DNA of 7,289 nt from Clostridia bacterium (GTDB taxonomy: Bacteria > Bacillota_A > Clostridia > Christensenellales > Aristaeellaceae), in the NCBI GenBank assembly GCA_017530275.1, contig JAFXMP010000003.1, positions 1 through 7,289 of the forward strand, written 5' to 3'. The position numbers and the translations under genes were made by a program. The notes under the pieces are model-generated. The model had not been told where the DNA came from, did not search any database, and worked only from the letters and a program-made list of their open reading frames with translations. Position 1 is the stretch's first letter. Every line of letters begins with the position of its first letter. Positions 1 through 7,128 of this stretch are shown here, piece by piece.

Positions 1-2942
1 CCAACACCAACACCAACACCAATACTAATACCAACACAAACACGAGAATAACAAAAACCGATGTAAGGCTGCATATTGAAGAAATTGGAAACGTGAGGGG
101 AATACCTTCTGTGAAGCGTTATCAGCCCATCACGCTCGTTTCCAATGCTTTTAGCCTGACGGACGAACAGGCCAAATCGTACAACGCGCAGGGGATCACC
201 TTTGAAATCATCGGCGGGAACAGCAAAATTTCCAGAGAAGAAAAAGCGAAGCTCGTCAAATACGGCAAACAATACAGGCTCGAATGCGCGCTGTCCGATA
301 CGGGGAGATACAGTGCGGACCGTTACAAAGTGAAGGTCAAAGCCCCCAAAGTAATGACGGATAAGCTGTCCTTTTCCGACTTTTCCTTCGATTTGACAGC
401 CCCCGATATCTCCTTTGAAGTGGAGGGCGCCTGGAAAGGAACGGACGGCAACACCTATTGGAAGGTCGAAGAAAACGCCCGCGTGCGCGTTTATTATGAA
501 CCGGGCAGCAATAATACGGATACCTTTGAATACGCCGTGTATCCGGCAGGCGGAACCCCGGTCTGGATAGATGCGGATAAAATGGACGTTAACGCGGAAG
601 AAATCGTTTATGAGGCAAAGAAAGGCGGCAATACAAGCAGCCAGTCTTCTTCCCAGCAGACATGCTCGTTCGTCCTCCAGGTGCCGCAGGACGCGTGGAA
701 TAACGTCTATACCGTCGCCGTCCGCCACAACGGCCAGGAAGCAGCCGAACAAACGGGCACGTTCCTTCAGCCGCTCAAACTGTCGCTGGCCGACGATTTT
801 GACGGGGAAAATACTGTTTATACGGGCCAGAAGGAACTGCGCGTGAAAGTAAACAGAATATCGGGCAATTTAGTGCTTCAATCCGGCAACAAAAAAGACG
901 GTGAGCCCGTCCATGAAGGGGTCGCGGCGTTCGATCTGTCGGATTGGCAGCTGGAGGACGGGCAGACGATCACCGTAAGCTATTATAATAAGGAAACGGA
1001 CGAAACAAGCAGCGAGGAAGAGTCGCTCACGATCAGCTTTATCGAGGCGGATACCATCTCGATCAGCCCGCTCGGCGGCGTGTATCTGGACGAAAAAACG
1101 CCGGAAACCATGCGGTTTGACGTAAACGCGCAGGAGGGCCTGCAGACCCAGGTGTGGCTGGAAGACGAGAATGGGAATCCGATTGGCGAAAAGTATGAAA
1201 ACGTCGGGCACGTCACCTTTGCGACCGCCGACCTTTCCCGGACGGCCCAGATCGTGTGCGCTTATTCGGATCTCCAAGGCGGCGAAGTAAGAATCCCCGT
1301 TGTCCTTTTGTCTGAAACAGCCGATATTCCTGCAAACAGCCTCATCCTGATAACGGAAAAACCGGCCCTCGACCAGGATGCCGCTTTGGCGGAGGGCGGA
1401 GAACTCACCGGCCGCAATGCCGTGCCGAACAGAACGGTGGAGCTTCAATACTTGAATGGGACGCTGGCTGCCAGTACGATGGCGGATGAGCACGGCGCGT
1501 TCACGTTCTCTCAGACGGGGCTGACGCCCGATCAGGAAGTAACCGTCGTTTGCGAGGACAAACTGGGCCAGAAGCGCGAATCCAGCGCGGCGCTGACCCT
1601 GCCCCTGCAAACGATCACCGTGAAGGCGGGCGAGATCACCGATTGGGTGGACGACATGGGCGAAAAGGTCCAGCCGATCCACTGGGATGAAACAAAGAAG
1701 ATTTATTACCTAAATGGAGAACTTGTGAATCTGCCTCTGCGCGGCACGGCGCATAAGAACCAATGGCTTACCCTGTGGCTGAACGGCGGCCCCATGGGCG
1801 AGACCCAAGCCGATCAGGACGGCCGTTGGGCATGCAATGTAACCCTGCCCGACGGAGAAAACGGCGAGATCACGGTCCAATATAAGGAAAAAGCGTACGG
1901 CGAAGCGGGCACGTTGGCCTACGCCTACTATACGCCGCGCGCGGAAGCGCCCAAGGTCACAGCTCTCCTCGTGGAAGGGGACACGGCCTTAAAGGTGCAG
2001 GGTGATCCGGAAGCAAAATATACCCTGATGGTGGACGGCAAAGACGTGAATACCCAGGAAGCGGGCGCGGACGGCGCCGTTACCCTGATTTCGCCCGAGC
2101 CCTTCAAAACCGGGCAGAAGGTCACGGTTTGGATGACGAACATCGTAGGGGGACGCTCCCAAGTCGGCGAATACACCGTGGAGCAGAATACCGATCTGCG
2201 CGCGGAAATATCCGGCAGCGAGCCCTGCTACCTGTCCCCCGATGGGGAGCCTCTGATTCTGACGGTCCATGGCATCAACGGTACGATCGTTGACCTTTAT
2301 GGAAAGCGTGAAAACTTCAGCGACGAACAGCGGATCGACCAATGGACGATGGTTGATGGCGAAATCCGTACGCTTCGTTATGCTGATGTGAAGGAAAAGC
2401 TTGATCTGCCCGACATGGATATGAAAATAACATTGATCCTGCGGGATAATCAGAATCATGAGTTCAGAGATCTTGTCATTCATTATGACCCCGTCTGCCA
2501 AGTTGAACCGGATCAGGATAGCTGGGATGCCTTGAACAAGGGAACCGAGCGCATCACCGGCACGGCCGACCCGGGCGCAGCCGTCATCCTCTATAACGGG
2601 GAGGAAAATGTCGCCGAGGCGAAGGCAGGCGATGACGGACGTTTTGAAATCAATATCAAAGATAAAGATATCAAGAAGAAGCTTCGCGGCGATGTGAAGC
2701 TCTCTTTGGTGGCCGAGGATCCGGCGGGCAACAAATCCGAGCGCGTCGAGCAGGGCAAAAAGATCCACTTCCCCTGGCGCGACAAGCCGATCTATCTGAT
2801 CCTGATGTGCATGGGCCTGCTCCTGTTTGCGGCGTTCCTGATGATATTCCTTTCCTCGCGGAAAAGATCCGGCGGCAAGCAGGACAGGCCGCCCCTGCCC
2901 ACCGGTACGGTCAGGCTGCCGCCGCGGCCCCGCAAGAAATAA
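1..2942 (+). CDS. Large membrane-anchored surface protein with Ig-like repeats (5' end outside window)
   Basis: The reading frame is open from the first complete codon at position 3 to the TAA at 2940-2942, giving 979 residues in the window, so the true start lies upstream. The GTG at 93 has no Shine-Dalgarno sequence and is probably an internal valine. In order I see seven Asn-Thr dipeptides (3-44), a long beta-rich ectodomain, one hydrophobic helix (about 2784-2852), and a 29-residue tail rich in Arg, Lys and Pro. Ig-like repeat signatures (G-x-A followed by V-x-L-x-x-NG and then DG-x-F) occur near 1398-1510, 1737-1830, 1990-2090 and 2550-2655; the last, ITGTADPGAAV, resembles bacterial Ig-like (Big) domains. 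By the positive-inside rule the repeats face outward and the tail is cytoplasmic. The PP2C gene follows after 24 bases. Function is not recognised; a surface adhesin, sensor or envelope scaffold are all possible. Confidence 0.85.
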   Translation, partial: NTNTNTNTNTNTNTRITKTDVRLHIEEIGNVRGIPSVKRYQPITLVSNAFSLTDEQAKSYNAQGITFEIIGGNSKISREEKAKLVKYGKQYRLECALSDTGRYSADRYKVKVKAPKVMTDKLSFSDFSFDLTAPDISFEVEGAWKGTDGNTYWKVEENARVRVYYEPGSNNTDTFEYAVYPAGGTPVWIDADKMDVNAEEIVYEAKKGGNTSSQSSSQQTCSFVLQVPQDAWNNVYTVAVRHNGQEAAEQTGTFLQPLKLSLADDFDGENTVYTGQKELRVKVNRISGNLVLQSGNKKDGEPVHEGVAAFDLSDWQLEDGQTITVSYYNKETDETSSEEESLTISFIEADTISISPLGGVYLDEKTPETMRFDVNAQEGLQTQVWLEDENGNPIGEKYENVGHVTFATADLSRTAQIVCAYSDLQGGEVRIPVVLLSETADIPANSLILITEKPALDQDAALAEGGELTGRNAVPNRTVELQYLNGTLAASTMADEHGAFTFSQTGLTPDQEVTVVCEDKLGQKRESSAALTLPLQTITVKAGEITDWVDDMGEKVQPIHWDETKKIYYLNGELVNLPLRGTAHKNQWLTLWLNGGPMGETQADQDGRWACNVTLPDGENGEITVQYKEKAYGEAGTLAYAYYTPRAEAPKVTALLVEGDTALKVQGDPEAKYTLMVDGKDVNTQEAGADGAVTLISPEPFKTGQKVTVWMTNIVGGRSQVGEYTVEQNTDLRAEISGSEPCYLSPDGEPLILTVHGINGTIVDLYGKRENFSDEQRIDQWTMVDGEIRTLRYADVKEKLDLPDMDMKITLILRDNQNHEFRDLVIHYDPVCQVEPDQDSWDALNKGTERITGTADPGAAVILYNGEENVAEAKAGDDGRFEINIKDKDIKKKLRGDVKLSLVAEDPAGNKSERVEQGKKIHFPWRDKPIYLILMCMGLLLFAAFLMIFLSSRKRSGGKQDRPPLPTGTVRLPPRPRKK
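3..44 (+). repeat. AACACC hexanucleotide repeat encoding (Asn-Thr)7
   Basis: Seven Asn-Thr codon pairs, three of them perfect AACACC units and the rest degenerate. Every departure from the unit (positions 23, 26, 29, 38 and 44) falls at a third codon position of the frame beginning at 3 and is synonymous there, which marks that frame as the coding one. The tract probably continues upstream of the window. It is likely a flexible linker, and unit gain or loss would keep the frame. Confidence 0.85.
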
Positions 2943-2966
2943 AAAGCCGTTGAAAGGAGGATTCAA

Positions 2967-3908
<942 letters not shown>

Positions 3909-3967
3909 TCCGCCGCTTATCGGGCATGCCGCAGGGCAGCATTTGGAAGAAAGGAACCTGATCGGTC

Positions 3968-5044
3968 ATGAAAGATTTTGTCGAATCTTTGCAGCCGTTC
4001 TTTGGAAAATGGTATCTGGGCCCCCGGATCGGCCAGGGAACGTACGGCAGTATTTATTCCATCCATCACGATGAAAGCGGCATCAGGCTGCATGCCGCGA
4101 TGAAGGTCATCAAGGTGCCCAAATCGGAATCCGCCATCGACGAATTGCGCGTCCAGGGCTTTACCGATGAGGAGATGGAAGAATACTTTGAAAAGCAAGT
4201 CCAATTCGTGACCGGGGAAATCAACATCATGAACCGGTTCCGCGGCCATGACAATATCGTGTGCTATGAGGATCATGCCGTGGTGCGCGTTCCGGGCAAG
4301 ATGGAGTGGTATATCCTGATCCGCATGGAGCGGCTGGAGCGGCTGGAGGATTATTTCAAGCGCGTCAACGCCAACTGCCTGCAGGTGGTGCAGCTATGGT
4401 ATGATATCGCCTCCGCCCTCGTGGACTGCCACGGCAGCGGCGTGATCCACCGGGATATCAAGCCCGAAAACGTGCTCGTATCCAAGGATGGGTTTTACAA
4501 GCTGGTGGACTTTGGCATTTCCCGCTATCTGAGCGACGATTTTGCCACCACCATGGCCGGCACCTATCCGTACATGGCCCCGGAGGTCTATCAGCATAAG
4601 GCGTACGACCACCGTGCGGACATCTATTCGCTGGGCATCATGATTTATCAGATGCTCAACGCGGGCCGCATCCCCTTCCTGCCGCCCTACCCCAAGGCGA
4701 TCACCGCCACGGATAAGGATGAAGCCGTTTATTCCCGCTTCGGCGGAAAGCAGATCCCGCCGATCCCCGGCGTGCCGCAGCGGATCATGCGGGTGCTGCT
4801 CAAATGCGTCGCCTTCAACCAGGAGGATCGGTATCCGAACGCCGAAGCGCTCGTCCGCGATATCCAGGCCATCTCGCTCACGCCGCAGGAGGAGCAGATG
4901 CCGCTCTACGATGAAAAGGGCTATCCCATGCCGATGAAAGCGAACCGCCGCTGGATAGGCAAAACGTCCGTGCTCATCGCGCTGGCGGCGCTGGCGGCGC
5001 TGTATGGGACCGCTATGCTGATTTTCTATCTCATCAAGCACTGA
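3968..5044 (+). CDS. Membrane-anchored Ser/Thr protein kinase (Hanks type, no PASTA domains)
   Basis: A 358-residue kinase with every catalytic landmark: glycine loop GQGTYGS (22-28), ATP-binding Lys46 in AMKVIKV, alpha-C glutamate probably Glu84 (GEINIM), catalytic HRDIKPEN (Asp163, Lys165, Asn168), metal-binding DFG (181-183), a Thr-containing activation loop (Thr194, Thr195, Thr199), APE (204-206) and DIYSLG (Asp218). It is therefore predicted active, and as an RD kinase it may need activation-loop phosphorylation. An acidic insertion (about 53-80) between Lys46 and the alpha-C helix is notable. A single hydrophobic helix at about 332-355 anchors the C-terminus, leaving almost nothing outside, so unlike PrkC/PknB it has no PASTA sensor of its own. 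The ribosome site AAAGGAA lies at 3950-3956. Its substrates are unknown; the adjacent phosphatase, YukD and surface protein are candidates. Confidence 0.96.
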   Translation: MKDFVESLQPFFGKWYLGPRIGQGTYGSIYSIHHDESGIRLHAAMKVIKVPKSESAIDELRVQGFTDEEMEEYFEKQVQFVTGEINIMNRFRGHDNIVCYEDHAVVRVPGKMEWYILIRMERLERLEDYFKRVNANCLQVVQLWYDIASALVDCHGSGVIHRDIKPENVLVSKDGFYKLVDFGISRYLSDDFATTMAGTYPYMAPEVYQHKAYDHRADIYSLGIMIYQMLNAGRIPFLPPYPKAITATDKDEAVYSRFGGKQIPPIPGVPQRIMRVLLKCVAFNQEDRYPNAEALVRDIQAISLTPQEEQMPLYDEKGYPMPMKANRRWIGKTSVLIALAALAALYGTAMLIFYLIKH

Positions 5045-5073
5045 CGAAATACCATCGAAAGGAAGGCCGCGTT

Positions 5074-5325
5074 ATGGAAATGGTCATTGTGGAAATTGCC
5101 GTTCCTGCGATCGGCGAGAAATTTGATTTCAAGCTTCCCTGCTCCGTCAAAATCAGGGAAATCATACCGGAGCTTGCGCGTATCCTGGAAATGACCAAAG
5201 GCAACGTGCAGTTTGACGTGGAGAACGCCATGCTGTGCGATCTGGATCATGCCCGCGTGCTCAATCCCAACCTGACCGCCGCCAACCAGCAGATCACGGA
5301 CGGCACCTGCCTGCAGCTTTTATAG
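5074..5325 (+). CDS. yukD: YukD/EsaB-like ubiquitin-fold protein of type VIIb secretion
   Basis: An 83-residue protein matching the YukD/EsaB family in length and layout: an N-terminal beta hairpin (VIVEIAVP then EKFDFKLPCS), a helix beginning VKIREIIPELARIL (about 26-40), a second pair of strands, and a closing hydrophobic strand (TDGTCLQLL) ending at the final residue. There is no C-terminal Gly-Gly, as expected for a family that is ubiquitin-like in fold but not used as a conjugated tag. In Bacillus and Staphylococcus this small protein is a cytoplasmic accessory component encoded in the WXG100 secretion locus. The start has AAAGGAAGG at 5058-5066, seven bases upstream; an in-frame ATG at 5080 is less likely. 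It lies 29 bases after the kinase and closes that operon, with a probable terminator four bases downstream. Confidence 0.82.
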   Translation: MEMVIVEIAVPAIGEKFDFKLPCSVKIREIIPELARILEMTKGNVQFDVENAMLCDLDHARVLNPNLTAANQQITDGTCLQLL

Positions 5326-5328
5326 CGC

Positions 5329-5365
5329 GACGGGCATTTTTTCCTATTTTTCCCCCGTCTTTTTT
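5329..5365 (+). terminator. Probable Rho-independent terminator after the yukD-like gene
   Basis: GACGGG (5329-5334) pairs perfectly with CCCGTC (5354-5359) and is followed at once by six T residues (5360-5365). The 19-base loop is long, so strength is uncertain. A second T-run at 5380-5385 follows a weak CCC/GGG pairing. The position, four bases after the stop codon and before a new promoter, supports the call. Confidence 0.55.
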
Positions 5366-5385
5366 CCCGTTTTTCAGGGTTTTTT

Positions 5386-5415
5386 ACCATTCAGGCCAAA
5401 AAACGTGCAATTCGT
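5386..5415 (+). promoter_or_regulatory. Paired 9-bp direct repeats, candidate LytTR-type regulator site (copy 1)
   Basis: ACCATTCAG (5386-5394) and GCAATTCGT (5407-5415) are separated by 12 bp, giving a 21-bp period, about two helical turns. The second repeat ends 10 bp before the -35 box and 33 bp before the -10 box. Against the published LytTR consensus [TA][AC][CA]GTTN[AG][TG] the repeats match at 8 and 7 of 9 positions by my count. The same arrangement recurs at 7061-7090. Confidence 0.68.
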
Positions 5416-5425
5416 CGCACGGAGC

Positions 5426-5454
5426 TTGCGGATCGATCGATTGGCTGTTACAAT
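5426..5454 (+). promoter_or_regulatory. Sigma-A-type promoter for the first WXG100 operon
   Basis: A weak -35 box TTGCGG (5426-5431) and a good -10 box TACAAT (5449-5454) are 17 bp apart. Transcription would start near 5461. A poor -35 with a good -10 fits a promoter that depends on an activator bound at the direct repeats just upstream. Confidence 0.65.
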
Positions 5455-5482
5455 GACGCCGTAAGAACAACACAGGGAACAC

Positions 5483-5500
5483 TCAGGGAGCATCCCCTGA
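5483..5500 (+). other. Leader hairpin upstream of the WXG100 ribosome site
   Basis: TCAGGG (5483-5488) and CCCTGA (5495-5500) form a perfect 6-bp stem with a 6-base loop, within the predicted 5' untranslated region and nine bases before AAAGGAGG (5510-5517). It is not followed by a T-run, so it is not a terminator; an mRNA-stabilising element is the simplest reading. Confidence 0.5.
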
Positions 5501-5525
5501 AGGAAAATTAAAGGAGGACATCATC

Positions 5526-5828
5526 ATGGCAGCATTATCCACCATCATGAGACACGAAGCCCAGCTGCGGCAGGTAGCCGCTCAGATCAGGGAAGCGAAC
5601 AGCATCATCGCCGATGCGAAGGCAGGCGCCGAAGCCGCCGCGACCGAGCTGGCGGGCAACTGGGAAGGCGAGGCCCGCGACGCGTTCGTTCAGGAACAGC
5701 TCAACGCCAAGACCTGGATCGAAAAGATGATCGAGATCATCGCTGAAATGGTCAACACCATCAACAACATCAACACCAGCTATACCAACGTGGACCAGAC
5801 CGTGGCCGATATGATCCGCAGCAAATAA
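5526..5828 (+). CDS. WXG100-family (ESAT-6-like) secreted protein
   Basis: A 100-residue protein of the exact length and architecture of the WXG100 family: two helices (about 5-42 and 50-95) joined by a turn with the signature Trp46-Glu47-Gly48 (GNWEGEARDAF). Near the C-terminus YTNVD (Tyr86 to Asp90) fits the YxxxD/E signal recognised by type VII secretion. It has no signal peptide and no cysteine. In this family the proteins form helical-bundle dimers exported by the EssC ATPase; whether this one pairs with itself or with its neighbour is not evident. The start is fixed by AAAGGAGG at 5510-5517, eight bases before the ATG. It is first in its transcript, under the promoter at 5426-5454, and probably the most strongly translated gene of the group. 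Confidence 0.93.
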   Translation: MAALSTIMRHEAQLRQVAAQIREANSIIADAKAGAEAAATELAGNWEGEARDAFVQEQLNAKTWIEKMIEIIAEMVNTINNINTSYTNVDQTVADMIRSK

Positions 5829-5896
5829 GCGGACGAAGCGGAAAACAGTGAGACACCCCGAACCAACCGACGGAAGAAAAGAAAGGATGTAAGAAA

Positions 5897-6220
5897 ATGG
5901 CAAAGGATATAATCAAAGTTTCAACTGAGGAAATGTCCGCATGTATTGCGCGGTATACCACGGAAAAGGGCAAGCTGATGGAAGCGTTCCAGATCTGCGT
6001 TCAGGCGTCGAATCTTTTGGCCCAGTCTTGGGCGGGCCCGTCGTTCCTGGCTTGCAGCGCCAAGATGGCGGCGACGTACGCGAACCTGTTCCAGAGCGAA
6101 CAAAAAATGGACGACGCGATCGAAGAGCTCCGGAACGTCATCAACATCATGGACGGCGCGGAAACGAAGATCCAGGGCGAAGTCAATTCCCTGGAAGTGG
6201 GCGAATCCCCCTTCGCCTGA
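5897..6220 (+). CDS. Divergent WXG100-like protein with a WAG turn
   Basis: A 107-residue, mostly helical protein with a central Trp45-Ala46-Gly47 turn (SWAGPSF) between two predicted helices (about 10-42 and 49-95), matching the WXG100 plan. Unlike its upstream neighbour it has no YxxxD/E motif at the C-terminus, ending instead in a short acidic and polar tail (VGESPFA). Three cysteines (16, 34, 53) are unusual for this family. The start has GAAAGGA at 5881-5887, nine bases upstream. It lies 68 bases after the first WXG100 gene with no terminator between them, so the two are probably cotranscribed. It may be the non-signal partner of a heterodimer with the upstream protein, as EsxA/EsxB-type pairs are, but that is inference. 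Confidence 0.85.
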   Translation: MAKDIIKVSTEEMSACIARYTTEKGKLMEAFQICVQASNLLAQSWAGPSFLACSAKMAATYANLFQSEQKMDDAIEELRNVINIMDGAETKIQGEVNSLEVGESPFA

Positions 6221-6236
6221 TCGGGGGAAAAACCCC
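6200..6236 (+). other. Potential RNA hairpin/pseudoknot over the stop codon of the WAG gene
   Basis: GGCGAA (6200-6205) pairs with TTCGCC (6212-6217) around a TCCCCC loop, ending at the stop codon. The loop Cs (6207-6211) can pair with GGGGG (6223-6227), and that same G-run can instead form a short hairpin with CCCC (6233-6236). No T-run follows, so this is not a typical terminator. It may act in mRNA processing or set relative expression of the flanking genes. Confidence 0.35.
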
Positions 6237-6270
6237 AAGCGGCCGTCAATCGGAAAGGAATGCATAAACA

Positions 6271-6567
6271 GTGGCAAAGACGTATGATACGGATTTTCTC
6301 CGCACGACCGCGGCAACGATCAACGGCGCGGCGGACAGCATCAGCACAGCGGTAAGGACGACGCTGCGGTGGGTGAAGGAGGACGTGCCCGATCACCTGA
6401 GCGGATCCGCCGCGGAAGCGATCGAGGCGGAGACGGCGGATCTGGAAACCCGGCTGCTTGAATACGGGGCCTCGCTGGAAGGCGTTGGGGCCACACTCAA
6501 GAGATATGCATTTCTGTTGGATCAGGCGGATCAAAAGGCGTCGGAAATGATAGAGTCAGGCAGGTGA
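6271..6567 (+). CDS. Small helical WXG100-like or LXG-partner-like protein
   Basis: A 98-residue protein starting at GTG. That start is supported by an in-frame stop at 6265-6267 just upstream and by GGAAAGGAA at 6252-6260. It is predicted to be two helices with a turn LSG (43-45) in DHLSGSAAEAIEAE, which occupies the place of WxG; the only tryptophan (Trp34) lies about nine residues earlier. A C-terminal helix ends YAFLLDQADQKASEM, reminiscent of the C-terminal Tyr/Asp pattern in ESAT-6-like proteins, but without an exact YxxxD. It follows the WAG gene by 50 bases and precedes the next gene by only 6, so it is probably translated together with that one. Small helical partner proteins of LXG effectors in type VIIb loci look similar, but no LXG effector is visible here. 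Confidence 0.8.
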   Translation: MAKTYDTDFLRTTAATINGAADSISTAVRTTLRWVKEDVPDHLSGSAAEAIEAETADLETRLLEYGASLEGVGATLKRYAFLLDQADQKASEMIESGR

Positions 6568-6573
6568 GGGTAG

Positions 6574-6999
6574 ATGGATCATTTGAAGTGGGACAGCGAG
6601 GTATACGAGGCGTATATTTCGAGCCTGCAAAAAATGAACCGGCGGTTGGATGAAGAGCTCCAAACGCTGGCGGCGGCAAGGCAGGGTTTGTTGAGCCAGA
6701 ATGCGGACGGCTCGGACGAAGCCCTGAACCAGATCCAGCTGGCCCTGGAGAAAACCGTAAAAGGGATCACGGACGCCAATGACCGGGTATATCAGGTGCG
6801 GGAAGCGCTCAGCGACAGCATGGACCTGTTCATGGCAGCGGAGCGGAAAAACAGCAGCATGGATCTGGATATGCTGTACAGCGGGGCGGTTTCCTCGTCC
6901 GCGAGCAGCGTGCAGTATCCGCTGTACACCCCCTATTCCAGCGGCCTGAGCGGGGACGTGACGCCCGGATGGCTGCTCAGCCTGGCAGATGCGGGCTAA
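6574..6999 (+). CDS. Helical hairpin protein with Ser/Tyr/Gly-rich C-terminal tail, unknown function
   Basis: A 141-residue protein whose first ~95 residues should form two long amphipathic helices (about 8-42 and 48-92) around the turn NADGSDE, like a lengthened WXG100 hairpin without tryptophan at the turn. The final ~40 residues (from about 100) are low in charge and rich in Ser, Tyr, Gly and Pro (VSSSASSVQYPLYTPYSSG), probably disordered, and end in a short hydrophobic stretch (GWLLSLADAG). There is no signal peptide or membrane helix. Its ribosome site (GGTGAGGG) overlaps the stop codon of the preceding gene, so translation is probably coupled. I do not recognise the family. A secretion partner or chaperone, or an extended type VII substrate, are the likely readings from context. 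It is the last gene of the transcript. Confidence 0.8.
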   Translation: MDHLKWDSEVYEAYISSLQKMNRRLDEELQTLAAARQGLLSQNADGSDEALNQIQLALEKTVKGITDANDRVYQVREALSDSMDLFMAAERKNSSMDLDMLYSGAVSSSASSVQYPLYTPYSSGLSGDVTPGWLLSLADAG

Positions 7000-7060
7000 T
7001 CGCTTCTAATACAATACATCCCAAATCTGATAATCTTTGAATCCGGGAAAAGTATAAAAA

Positions 7061-7090
7061 ACCATTCACGCCGGAAAAGCAGCCATTCGT
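7061..7090 (+). promoter_or_regulatory. Paired 9-bp direct repeats, candidate LytTR-type regulator site (copy 2)
   Basis: ACCATTCAC (7061-7069) and GCCATTCGT (7082-7090) with a 12-bp spacer, the same spacing as copy 1 at 5386-5415. Across the first 34 bp the two copies align without gaps at 26 identical positions. The second repeat ends 32 bp before the -10 box of the downstream WXG100 promoter. Confidence 0.68.
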
Positions 7091-7099
7091 CACAAACGA

Positions 7100-7128
7100 T
7101 TGCAAAGCACGAAAAGACATGCGATAAT
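7100..7128 (+). promoter_or_regulatory. Sigma-A-type promoter for the last WXG100 gene
   Basis: TTGCAA (7100-7105) and GATAAT (7123-7128) are 17 bp apart, and TGC at 7120-7122 makes an extended -10. Transcription would start near 7135. The layout relative to the upstream direct repeats matches the 5426-5454 promoter to within one base. Confidence 0.68.

Noticed and set aside
1..51. Pro-Thr repeat in the frame beginning at position 1, ending at a stop at 49-51, as the tail of a separate upstream gene.
   Set aside because: Changes in the repeat alter residues in that frame but are all silent in the frame beginning at 3, which stays open to 2942.
870..1682. A 270-codon minus-strand open frame.
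   Set aside because: It is antisense to the surface-protein gene, with no ribosome site and a composition typical of a codon-use shadow.
5404..5421. Inverted repeat CGTGC/GCACG as a separate operator.
   Set aside because: It overlaps the second direct repeat and is not present in the matching promoter at 7061-7094, so it is probably chance, though a site specific to this promoter cannot be excluded.
5432..5443. GATC-GATC-GATT tandem in the promoter spacer.
   Set aside because: Three short units in a spacer are within chance, and the other promoter lacks them.
7010..7015. TACAAT as a -10 box just after the 141-residue gene.
   Set aside because: The sequence 17 bp upstream has no -35 likeness, and the better promoter with extended -10 at 7100-7128 explains the downstream gene.
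7000..7060. Terminator after the 141-residue gene.
   Set aside because: I found no stem followed by a T-run here; transcription may read through or end by another mechanism.
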